A stretch of 64,000 bases of DNA from CAWEPK01 sp963835595 (lineage in GTDB: Bacteria > Desulfobacterota > Syntrophorhabdia > Syntrophorhabdales > WCHB1-27). Shown one piece after another: positions 43,029-50,668 of this stretch. The notes beneath the pieces were generated by a model. That model was not told the DNA's origin. It saw only the letters and a list, made by a program, of their open reading frames with translations, and ran no database searches. Location of the stretch: NCBI GenBank assembly GCA_963835595.1, contig CAWIGL010000002.1, positions 1,364,001-1,428,000 on the forward strand, given 5' to 3'. Positions within the stretch are counted from its first letter, which is position 1; each line of letters begins with the position of its first letter. Made by a program: the position numbers and the translations under genes.

Positions 43029-44258
43029 ATGGGCCGTACCAAGGGCAGTGGACGAATAGTGATAATAGGGGCAGGCGGGGCGGCGACCGTCGCTGCGCAC
43101 AAATGCGCCCAGGTCCCGGAGGTCTTCGGCTCGATAATGGTCGCGAGCAGGACGCTCGCGAGGTGCGAGGCGATCAAAAAAGAGATCGGGCGCAGGTACG
43201 GCAGGGACATCGAGACCGCGCAGGTCGATGCCGACAATGTGGCGGAGCTTGCCGGCCTCATAAACAAATTCCGGCCGGACGCAGTCCTCAACCTTGCCCT
43301 CCCGTACCAGGACCTCCACATCATGGACGCCTGTCTCGAAACAGGCGTCAGCTACGTGGACACCGCCAATTACGAGCCGCCCGACGAGGCCCATTTCGAA
43401 TACAGTTGGCAGTGGGCGTACCAGGACAGGTTCAGGCAAAAGGGGATTGTGGCGCTCCTCGGCTCAGGCTTCGACCCAGGCGTGACGAACGTCTTTACGG
43501 CCTATGCCCGAAAGCACCTTTTCGACGAGATAGACCGCCTCGACATACTCGACTGCAACGCAGGCAGCCACGGACGCCCGTTTGCGACGAACTTCAACCC
43601 GGAGATCAACATCCGCGAGGTGACGCAGGCGGTGAGGCACTGGCAGAACGGCGCGTGGGTCGAGACGCCCGCAATCATCGAAGAAGGAAGCGTACATTTC
43701 ACGTTCGACTACCCCGTCGCAGGGCCGAAAGAAAGCTACCTCCTCTACCACGAGGAGCTCGAATCCCTCGTCAGGCACGTGCCGTCCCTGACGCGGGCGA
43801 GGTTCTGGATGACCTTCTCCGATAATTACCTCAGCCACCTGCGGGTGCTTAAGGACGTCGGCATGACGAGGATCGACGAGGTTGATTACGAAGGCTGCAA
43901 GGTCGTCCCCGTGAAGTTCCTCAAGGCGTTGCTCCCCGAGCCTGCCTCCCTCGGACCAGGATACACCGGGAAGACGGTCATCGGCAACGTCATGACCGGG
44001 AAGAAAGACGGAAAGCCGGTCACCAGGTACATCTACAACGTGTGCGACCACGCGGAGGCGTTCAAAGAGACGGGCACGCAGGCGGTCGCCTACACGACGG
44101 GAGTCCCGGCGATAATCGGCGCGATGATGCTTATCACGGGCGTCTGGCAGGGCGCCGGGGTATACAACATGGAGCAGCTCGACCCCGACCCGTTCATGGA
44201 CGCCCTCAACAAATACGGCCTTCCCTGGCGCGTGGTCGAGGCCGCGCCGATTCCTTAA
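43029..44258 (+). CDS. Carboxynorspermidine/carboxyspermidine dehydrogenase (saccharopine dehydrogenase family)
   Basis: 409 residues. N-terminal Rossmann motif IVIIGAGGAATVAAHKCAQ, then the saccharopine-dehydrogenase-like segments ALPYQDLHIMDACLETGVSY, GSGFDPGVTNVFTAYA and FKETGTQAVAYTTGVPA, characteristic of CANSDH. It reductively condenses putrescine (or diaminopropane) with aspartate semialdehyde using NADPH. With agmatinase upstream, putrescine and therefore carboxyspermidine are most likely. It lies 16 bp after speB. Confidence 0.93.
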   Translation: MGRTKGSGRIVIIGAGGAATVAAHKCAQVPEVFGSIMVASRTLARCEAIKKEIGRRYGRDIETAQVDADNVAELAGLINKFRPDAVLNLALPYQDLHIMDACLETGVSYVDTANYEPPDEAHFEYSWQWAYQDRFRQKGIVALLGSGFDPGVTNVFTAYARKHLFDEIDRLDILDCNAGSHGRPFATNFNPEINIREVTQAVRHWQNGAWVETPAIIEEGSVHFTFDYPVAGPKESYLLYHEELESLVRHVPSLTRARFWMTFSDNYLSHLRVLKDVGMTRIDEVDYEGCKVVPVKFLKALLPEPASLGPGYTGKTVIGNVMTGKKDGKPVTRYIYNVCDHAEAFKETGTQAVAYTTGVPAIIGAMMLITGVWQGAGVYNMEQLDPDPFMDALNKYGLPWRVVEAAPIP

Positions 44259-44272
44259 GCCGGGGGCCTCCG

Positions 44273-45475
44273 ATGGACGCCGCCTATCTCAAGGACGCCA
44301 GGAAAAAGCGCTCCGAAGCGGCGGAAGGCCGGTTCCTTGCGATCGCTGCCGGGCCGATAAGGACACCCGTCTACCTCCTCGACGAGACCCTCATCGAAGA
44401 GAATATGCGCGTCATGAAATACGTGAAAGACCGGACAGGCTGCAAGATATTGCACGCCCTCAAGGCATTCGCCTCGTTCGCCGTCTTTCCGATGATGAGC
44501 AAATATCTCGACGGCACGTGCGCGAGCGGCCTCAATGAGGCGAGGCTCGGCCGCGAAAAATTCGGCGGCGAGGTGCATACGTTCTCGCCGGGATACAAGG
44601 AAGAAGAGATAGGGCGGATTTTGCGTTACTCCGACTGCATCATATTCAATTCGTTCTACCAGCTCGAAAAATACGGCAAGGCCGCGCTAAAGAAAGGCGT
44701 CCAGGTAGGCTTGCGGGTGAACCCCGGACACTCCGAGATCGCGACGGATATGTACAACCCCTGCAAGCCCCGCTCGCGCTTAGGGATCACCCACGATATA
44801 TTCGTCAGGGAGTTCCCCGGCGCGCGCGAAATAGTGGACGGCCTCCACTTCCACGCGCTGTGCGAGCAGAACGCGGATGTGCTGGAAAGGGTCCTCGCAG
44901 CGTTCGAAAAGCTGTACGGCGCGTACATCGAGGGGCTGCGGTGGGTAAATTTCGGCGGCGGCCACCATATAACGCGGGACGATTACGACCTGGAGCGCCT
45001 CATCGGCTTGATAACGGCTTTCAAGGAAAGATACGGCGTGCAGGTATACCTTGAGCCCGGCGAGGCAAGCGTCCTGAACGCGGGCGTGCTCATCTCGTCC
45101 GTCCTCGACATCGTCGATAACGACGGCGAGATAGCGATAATCGACGCCTCAGCAGAGACGCACATGCCGGACGTTCTCCTCATGCCTTACAGGCCGCACA
45201 TCATGGGGTCGGCTGCGGCAGGCGAGAAGAATCATACCTACCGGATAGCGGGCCCTAGCTGCCTGGCAGGGGATGTCATGGGCGATTATTCGTTCGACCG
45301 GCCGCTCGCCCGAGGCGACAAGCTCGTTTTCACGGACATGGCGCTCTACACCATCGTGAAGAACACCACGTTCAACGGGATTGGGTTACCGGACATCGCG
45401 GTGCTGCGGCGGGGTGGTGAGGTAGAAACCGTCACGCGCTTCGGCTACAGGGAGTACAGGGACAGGCAATCGTAA
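44273..45475 (+). CDS. nspC: Carboxynorspermidine/carboxyspermidine decarboxylase
   Basis: PLP enzyme of the alanine-racemase fold that forms spermidine from carboxyspermidine. 400 residues. The PLP lysine is in ILHALKAFASFAVFP, and further motifs are GTCASGLNEARLGRE, LRVNPGHSEI, WVNFGGGHHITRDDYD and GPSCLAGDVMGDY with the catalytic Cys. It ends an operon that needs no S-adenosylmethionine for spermidine. Confidence 0.95.
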   Translation: MDAAYLKDARKKRSEAAEGRFLAIAAGPIRTPVYLLDETLIEENMRVMKYVKDRTGCKILHALKAFASFAVFPMMSKYLDGTCASGLNEARLGREKFGGEVHTFSPGYKEEEIGRILRYSDCIIFNSFYQLEKYGKAALKKGVQVGLRVNPGHSEIATDMYNPCKPRSRLGITHDIFVREFPGAREIVDGLHFHALCEQNADVLERVLAAFEKLYGAYIEGLRWVNFGGGHHITRDDYDLERLIGLITAFKERYGVQVYLEPGEASVLNAGVLISSVLDIVDNDGEIAIIDASAETHMPDVLLMPYRPHIMGSAAAGEKNHTYRIAGPSCLAGDVMGDYSFDRPLARGDKLVFTDMALYTIVKNTTFNGIGLPDIAVLRRGGEVETVTRFGYREYRDRQS

Positions 45476-45529
45476 CAACGGAACGGAAAAAAAGCTAAAC
45501 CAATGCTCCTTGCGGCGCTCCTCCACGCC

Positions 45530-45614
45530 GCTGCCGCCGCTAACGGAGCAGCTATGCTGCGGCATCCCTAAGGCGGCGGTAAGAGCGGGCTGTACTACCC
45601 CCTAGCGTGGGATG
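45530..45614 (-). repeat. Dispersed repeat, module A plus tail, inverted copy
   Basis: The core AGGCGGCGGTAAGAGCGGGC and TGTACT lie at 45571-45596, followed by AGCGTGGGAT. The tail CTGCCGCCGCTAACGG (45530-45545) is the reverse complement of 31798-31813. Together with the copy at 46165 it brackets the cupin gene as an inverted pair. A TATAAT box at 45632-45637 just inside could serve that gene. Confidence 0.65.
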
Positions 45615-45705
45615 TAAGAGCCTGTTTTGTTATAATTAGCAGTACTGCAAGCCCGCGGCTCTGCCGGGGATGGCGACTAACCGACATCGCTTAAGGGGGT
45701 AAACC

Positions 45706-46161
45706 ATGTTACGCCATGATATAGCCGTTCTCTGCGCGGTCGCCGCACTCTTCCTGTGCCTGGCGGCGATGCCCGCTCTTGCGGCGGATGCGCCGACCGT
45801 CTCGCAGGTGCTGACCGATGTGGACAGGCTGCTGAAGGAGAACCCGATGCCGGCCGGGGCGACCTCCCAGTTGATAAAGATCGCGGAGGACCCGACGGTG
45901 AGCGTCTACCTGACAACGACGCTCCCCGGCGCAAGCCTCGCGCCGCACGTACACAAGAGCCACGACGAGACCGAGTATGTGATCAGGGGGACGGGCAGGC
46001 TGTTCGTGAACGATAAGTGGGTGGATATAGGGCCGGGAAGCGTGCATTTTAATCCAATGGGCAAGGTGCACGGGGCGATCAATAATGGCAGGGAGCCGCT
46101 GGTGGTGCTCATCATGTTCACCCCGGCGATGATGGAAACAGACAGGCATTTTGTGAAGTAG
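45706..46161 (+). CDS. Secreted cupin-domain protein
   Basis: 151 residues. The N-terminal signal peptide (RHDIAVLCAVAALFLCLAAM, cut near LAADA) is followed by a single cupin_2 barrel with the metal motif HVHKSHDETEYVIRGTGRLF and the second motif GSVHFNPMGKVHGAINNG. The periplasmic location is inferred. The substrate or ligand is unknown. It is a single-gene unit enclosed by inverted repeats. Confidence 0.85.
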   Translation: MLRHDIAVLCAVAALFLCLAAMPALAADAPTVSQVLTDVDRLLKENPMPAGATSQLIKIAEDPTVSVYLTTTLPGASLAPHVHKSHDETEYVIRGTGRLFVNDKWVDIGPGSVHFNPMGKVHGAINNGREPLVVLIMFTPAMMETDRHFVK

Positions 46162-46164
46162 CGC

Positions 46165-46320
46165 AATCCCACCCAGAAATAGAGTACAGCCCGCTCTTGC
46201 CGCCGCCGCAGTCATTGGGGCTCAGCGCCCCCTCCACCGGCAAAGCCGGATGGAGCCTCCCCCCTCAGACAGGCAAAGAATATGCGCTTTATACGATTGC
46301 GGCGGTCGCGGCCGCAGAGG
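46165..46320 (+). repeat. Composite dispersed repeat, modules A and B
   Basis: Module A (AATCCCACCC, then GTACAGCCCGCTCTTGCCGC, to 46207) is joined directly to module B (46215-46310, GGGGCTCAGCGCCCCCTCCA onward), and the end again reads AATATGCGCTTTAT then GCGGCGG. Compared with 31731-31835, module B sits where the short loop is, as if inserted into module A. Confidence 0.65.
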
Positions 46321-46332
46321 TTTTCGCGTAGC

Positions 46333-46363
46333 GCGCGAAGCGCGTTTTGCTCGCGCTTCGCGC
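46333..46363. terminator. Strong hairpin between convergent cupin and radA genes
   Basis: GCGCGAAGCGCG (46333-46344) pairs perfectly with CGCGCTTCGCGC (46352-46363). It lies between convergent genes and may terminate or insulate both. T-runs are poor. Confidence 0.4.
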
Positions 46364-46415
46364 AAACAGGAGTTCCGTACCGCGCAGCGTCGCGAGTCCA
46401 GCCGCCCGGAGCATT

Positions 46416-47750
46416 TTAGGCATTTTTCTTCACCAGGTGGCCGTACAGCTCCCGCACATGCTTCACCGGCACCACTTCTATGCCTGGCGGTCGCTCCCCC
46501 GCCGGCGGGCAGAAGACCTTCTTGATATGCAATCTCTCGCATTCCCGGAGGCGCATCTCCGCAGCGACGACCCGCCTTATCTCCCCCGTCAGGCCCACCT
46601 CCCCGAAGAAGGCCGCGTCGTTCCAGCCCTCATCCCTCTGGCTCGAAAGTATCGATGCGGCGACGGCGAGGTCGACGGCCGGCTCACCGACCTTGATGCC
46701 CCCCGTCAGGTTGACGTAGACATCGCGGTCCGAAAAAGGCATACCGAGGGATTTTTCGAGGACCGCCACGAGGATGAAGAGGCGGTTCACGTCATAGCCT
46801 ATGGAGAGTTTCTTTGGGAAAGAGAAGCTCGTCTTCGGGCATATGGCCTGCACCTCGATCACGAGCGGCCTCGACCCGGTGACGTGGGGAAAGAGCGTGC
46901 TCCCCGGCCCGGCCTGGCCCCGCTCCGACAGGAAGTAAAGGGACGGCTCTACGCTGACAAGCCCCGTCTGCCCCATCTGGAAGAGGCCGATCTCGTCAAC
47001 GGGCCCGAACCTGTTCTTGATCGCGCGGAGCATCCGGCAGGGCATGGTCCTGTCCCCCTCGAAGTAGAGCACCGTATCGACCATGTGCTCAAGTATCTTC
47101 GGCCCCGCGATGGCCCCTTCCTTCGTCACGTGCCCTATGAATATATGGGTGATCTCCCGGCTTTTGAACTCCCTTATCAGCCTGGAGCTTACGTCCCTGA
47201 TCTGGCTCGCGCTCCCCGGCAGAAAGGCCATCCGCGCATTGTAGATCGATTGGATCGAGTCGATGATGATAAGCCCGTAGTCGCCCTTTTCGACCGCTGC
47301 CGTGATATCGTCGAGCCGGTTCGTCACGAGGAGCGAGAAAGGCGACTTGAGGCCGAGGCGCTTCTTCCTCCCGGCAAGCTGCCTGAGCGACTCTTCCCCT
47401 GAGACATAGAGCACCGCCGCGCCCAGGTCGGAGAGCCTGGCCGCCACCGCGAAGGAGAGGGTCGTCTTGCCGATGCCGGGGTCGCCGCCCAGGAGTATCG
47501 ACGAGCCTTTCGTCAGTCCGCCACCGAGGACGCGGTCCATCTCGTCGATGCCGAGGGTGATCCTCTCTTCGGCGATCTCCTCGTCTTCGACGATGACGGG
47601 GGTCGCTGCCGGCCCGGCGCCGGCGCTTTCCGGCTCCGCCTCGAACTCCCGCATCGTGTCCCAGCCGCCGCACCTCGGGCATTTCCCCACCCACTTCGGG
47701 GTCTCGTAGCCGCACGCGTCGCACATGAAGGTCGTCTTGCGCTTACCCAT
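46416..47750 (-). CDS. radA: DNA repair protein RadA
   Basis: 444 residues of the RadA/Sms recombination ATPase that processes strand-exchange intermediates. N-terminal zinc finger CDACGYETPKWVGKCPRCG, Walker A GGDPGIGKTTL, the KNRFGPVDEIGLFQM motif (RadA KNRFG) and a C-terminal Lon-like domain with LTGGIKVGEPAVDLAVAASI. The start at 47750 gives the standard N-terminus. A longer frame upstream is the overlapping neighbour. It is the last of four overlapping genes that begin with dch. Confidence 0.96.
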   Translation of the reverse strand: MGKRKTTFMCDACGYETPKWVGKCPRCGGWDTMREFEAEPESAGAGPAATPVIVEDEEIAEERITLGIDEMDRVLGGGLTKGSSILLGGDPGIGKTTLSFAVAARLSDLGAAVLYVSGEESLRQLAGRKKRLGLKSPFSLLVTNRLDDITAAVEKGDYGLIIIDSIQSIYNARMAFLPGSASQIRDVSSRLIREFKSREITHIFIGHVTKEGAIAGPKILEHMVDTVLYFEGDRTMPCRMLRAIKNRFGPVDEIGLFQMGQTGLVSVEPSLYFLSERGQAGPGSTLFPHVTGSRPLVIEVQAICPKTSFSFPKKLSIGYDVNRLFILVAVLEKSLGMPFSDRDVYVNLTGGIKVGEPAVDLAVAASILSSQRDEGWNDAAFFGEVGLTGEIRRVVAAEMRLRECERLHIKKVFCPPAGERPPGIEVVPVKHVRELYGHLVKKNA

Positions 47751-48552
47751 CCTTCTTTCCCTTGCCGGCCTTTTTAAGGAAAGACGCGGCCTCGCAAAGC
47801 AGGGCCTCAAGCGCATCCTGCGCCTCCGGCAACTCGTCCGGCGCAACCTCCAGGCTCACTGCTCCGTCGTAGCCCGCCTCCTGTATTGCGTCGAGGAGTC
47901 GCTCAAGGGGGAGCTCCCCGGCCCCCGGAAAGAGGTGGCTCCGTTCTGCTGCGTAATCGCTCAGGTGCACATGCCTGAGCCTGCCCGTCTTTGCATAATG
48001 GCCGAAAGCGTCGATCGCGTCGTGCTCGAACGTTGCGAGGTGCGTCGTATCGAAGGTGAAGTAGAGGTTCCTCTCCACGCCGAACTTTATCATGTCTTTG
48101 AAGTTGTTGAGCAGATACGGCCTTCGCTTGGCCTCCCCTCCCATAAGGGGCATGTTCTCCAGCGCAACGCACGCCTTGCAGCACCCGAGCTCTTTCTGGA
48201 AGTCCTTCACCTTCCTGAACCATCGCAGGAATCTAATCTCCAGGTGGAACCATGAGGGCGGGTGGAAAGAGACGACGGGTATGTCGAACTCGTCCGCGAG
48301 GCTGACGCTCTTTGCGAGGGCCTGCACCTGGTTGCCCCAGGAGCGCAGCCTCTCGAACGGCACGTGCAGCGCGAGGACCGGCAGGATGGCAACGGCCTCG
48401 GCCAGCGTCTCCCTGTACGCCTCATCGTCCAGGTGGCGCTGGATAACGAGGTCGCACCCGTCGAAGCCCGTTTTGCGCGCAATTACGAAGATCTCTTTCA
48501 GGGGGAGATGGGAAAGCGAGCCGGTCGAGAGAAGGACCTTATACGATGACAA
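47743..48552 (-). CDS. Sugar phosphate isomerase/epimerase-like TIM-barrel protein
   Basis: 269 residues of the AP-endonuclease-2 fold, with VLALHVPFERL, IPVVSFHPPSW, VALENMPLM, YFTFDTTHLATFEHDAIDAF and RHVHLSDYA supplying metal-ligand positions. The full endonuclease IV ligand set is not evident, so a sugar or cyclic-acid isomerase is more likely than DNA repair. It overlaps the peptidase gene by 14 bp and radA by 8 bp. Confidence 0.8.
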   Translation of the reverse strand: MSSYKVLLSTGSLSHLPLKEIFVIARKTGFDGCDLVIQRHLDDEAYRETLAEAVAILPVLALHVPFERLRSWGNQVQALAKSVSLADEFDIPVVSFHPPSWFHLEIRFLRWFRKVKDFQKELGCCKACVALENMPLMGGEAKRRPYLLNNFKDMIKFGVERNLYFTFDTTHLATFEHDAIDAFGHYAKTGRLRHVHLSDYAAERSHLFPGAGELPLERLLDAIQEAGYDGAVSLEVAPDELPEAQDALEALLCEAASFLKKAGKGKKDG

Positions 48553-49729
48553 TGCGGTCGTCCACGTCCGAGAGCATACGGTATCCGTTCTTCTCCAATA
48601 GCACCGTGTCCTCGATGCCGCTTGCGCCGCCCCTGGGAAAGACCATCTTCGGCTCTATCGCAAAGGTCATCCCTTCCTCCAGCAGATAGTCATGCCTGGG
48701 GGCAAGGTAGGGCAGCTCGCTCAGCTCGACGCCGACGCCGTGGCCGAGGAAACGGGTCTTGTATCCGTTATATCCGAGGTAATAAGGGCCGAAGCCCGAT
48801 TTTTGCGCAAGCTCGACGGAATACTCGAAGAGTGCGGAGGCGGCCGCCCCTTCCACGGCCCTGTCGAGCACCTTGTGCTCTATCTCCCTGCATACTTCAT
48901 ACGCGCGGACGAATCGCTCCGGCATGTGGCCTATCGCGTACATCCTCGTGAGGTCCATGTGATAGCCGTGGTAGTTTATGCCGAAATCGACCAGGATGGG
49001 CTCGCCCTTGCGCATCTTCTTGCGGCTCGCGCCGACCGGGAAGGCGGGGGAGAGGCCCAAGCCCCCCATAGGCGAGTCCGACTGGCTCACTATGCTGCCC
49101 GTGCTGCCCGATAAGATGTGCCAGGTGTACGGCTCGTAGTTGAGGGACCGCATCCGCAGGAGGCCCTCGTGGCCGAGCGGCTTTGCATAGGCTTCGAGCA
49201 GCCCGCCAAGCTCGATCTCGCTCATCCCCTCTCTCAGCAGCTCCGGTATCCGGCCGTATACCTTCTTCGAAATGGCCGCCGCCCTCTCCATGATCCCGAT
49301 CTCGAAGGGCGACTTTTTCTTCCGCACCGCCTTCGCGAGCGGGGAGGCGTCGGCGAACTCCACGCCCGGAAGGAGGCCCGCGTACCTCATAACCATATTA
49401 TACGGCATTACGTCGAGCTGGAGGCCGACCCTCTTCATCCCTTTGACGAACGGGCGTATCTCTTCGAGCGACGTGAGGGGCACTACCTCTTCGAGGGGCG
49501 ATTCCTGCCTTGCCCGCTTCAGCTCCCTTTTGACGAAGAGCACGGGCGCACCCGCGGCGGGCAGAAGCAAAAAGGCGTCCTGCATGGTGCCTGAGAAATA
49601 GTAGTAGTCGATCTTGTAATGAAAAAAGGCCGCGTCTAGGCGGCCTTTTTCAATAAGCGGTCTTACTCTCTCGATACGCGCCCGCACTTCGCTCGCGGGC
49701 GTCAGGATCATCGCAGACGGATTACTCAT
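48539..49729 (-). CDS. M24-family metallopeptidase (Xaa-Pro aminopeptidase/creatinase type)
   Basis: 396 residues: a creatinase-like N-terminal domain and a pita-bread C-terminal domain. The five metal ligands are visible as Asp in LVDFGINYHGY, Asp in HMDLTRMY, His in FLGHGVGVELSELP, Glu in FAIEPKMVFP and Glu in GIEDTVLL. No signal peptide. Substrates may be proline peptides or a small amide. The 8-bp overlap with dch suggests co-translation, with no obvious metabolic reason. Confidence 0.88.
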   Translation of the reverse strand: MSNPSAMILTPASEVRARIERVRPLIEKGRLDAAFFHYKIDYYYFSGTMQDAFLLLPAAGAPVLFVKRELKRARQESPLEEVVPLTSLEEIRPFVKGMKRVGLQLDVMPYNMVMRYAGLLPGVEFADASPLAKAVRKKKSPFEIGIMERAAAISKKVYGRIPELLREGMSEIELGGLLEAYAKPLGHEGLLRMRSLNYEPYTWHILSGSTGSIVSQSDSPMGGLGLSPAFPVGASRKKMRKGEPILVDFGINYHGYHMDLTRMYAIGHMPERFVRAYEVCREIEHKVLDRAVEGAAASALFEYSVELAQKSGFGPYYLGYNGYKTRFLGHGVGVELSELPYLAPRHDYLLEEGMTFAIEPKMVFPRGGASGIEDTVLLEKNGYRMLSDVDDRIVIV

Positions 49730-50492
49730 CCTTCCACACGGCCTTTCTCTTCTCCAGGAATGCCGTGATGCCTTCTCTTGCGTCCTTCGTTGCCATGCAG
49801 CCGTTTAAGTAGATGATTTCTGCGGCGTTCAGCGACTGCGCGAAATCGAGGCTCAATCCAGCCTTGATCGCCTTCTTCGTCCAGAGCACCACCGGCCTGC
49901 TCTTGCTGAGCAACTCGCCTAAGAACTTGGCTGCCCCTTCCGCAAAGCCCTCTGTCGGGAAAACCGCGTTGACGAGCCCTATGGCTTCCGCCTCTTTGGC
50001 GCTTATGATCTTCCCTGTCAGCAGAAGCTCGTAGGTCTTTTTCAGGCCCATGATCTTCGGGAAATACGCGGCCGCGACGGGCGGGAAGACGCCCACGGCG
50101 ATTTCCGGCTGGCCGAACCTCGACCTCTCGGAGGCGAGGACCATATCGCAGAACGCGATAAGCTCGCACCCTCCGCCCAGGGCCACGCCGTTCACCAGGG
50201 CTACCGAGGGGACGTCGATCTCGACCATGTTGCGGAACATCCTGTGGAACTGGTTGATCATCTCGACCGCTTTGTCCTCCGTGTGGTCCTCGACTGCGGC
50301 CCCGCTCGAAAACGCCTTCTCTCCGGCGTGGTTGAAGACGAGAAGCTGCAACGACGCGTCCTTCTTTACGTCCGCGAGGGCCTCGTTGATCTCCCGCATC
50401 ATCAGTATCGTGAGCCAGTTGAGCGGCGGGGCGTTGAGCGTGATCGTCGCCGTCTTGTCCTTCTTTTCATAGTTTATAAGTTGAAAGGCCAT
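49722..50492 (-). CDS. dch: Cyclohexa-1,5-diene-1-carbonyl-CoA hydratase (crotonase family)
   Basis: 256 residues with crotonase motifs NHAGEKAFSSGAAVEDHTED and NGVALGGGCELIAFCDMVLA, and GQPEIAVGVFPPVAAAYFPK in the region where Dch-type hydratases differ from ordinary enoyl-CoA hydratases. The oah and had genes directly upstream make a benzoyl-CoA role very probable: water addition to the dienoyl-CoA made by benzoyl-CoA reductase. An intrinsic terminator separates it from oah. A general enoyl-CoA hydratase is the alternative. Confidence 0.85.
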   Translation of the reverse strand: MAFQLINYEKKDKTATITLNAPPLNWLTILMMREINEALADVKKDASLQLLVFNHAGEKAFSSGAAVEDHTEDKAVEMINQFHRMFRNMVEIDVPSVALVNGVALGGGCELIAFCDMVLASERSRFGQPEIAVGVFPPVAAAYFPKIMGLKKTYELLLTGKIISAKEAEAIGLVNAVFPTEGFAEGAAKFLGELLSKSRPVVLWTKKAIKAGLSLDFAQSLNAAEIIYLNGCMATKDAREGITAFLEKRKAVWKDE

Positions 50493-50624
50493 CAGAGTTC
50501 CCCCCTTCGTCCGTTCGTCCGGCAGCCGGCCTGCCGGGGCCCGGTCTGCCTCTTTTGTGCCGCTGTAATATTTATCACGACCTGCGCCGCCGCTTCCACA
50601 TCTTTATGCAGGTCCGCCCAGGCG

Positions 50625-50650
50625 AAAAAAGGGGGGCGAAAACGCCCCCC
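50625..50650 (-). terminator. Intrinsic terminator after oah
   Basis: On the minus strand GGGGGGCG (50643-50650) pairs with CGCCCCCC (50631-50638) around a TTTT loop and is followed by TTTTTT (50625-50630). It ends the SDR-had-oah transcript or attenuates read-through into dch. Confidence 0.8.
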
Positions 50651-50668
50651 TTCTGCTTTCTGTTGCGC

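Noticed and set aside
30854..46207. Module A repeats as a CRISPR array
   Set aside because: Copies are kilobases apart, in both orientations, with no regular spacers and no cas genes.
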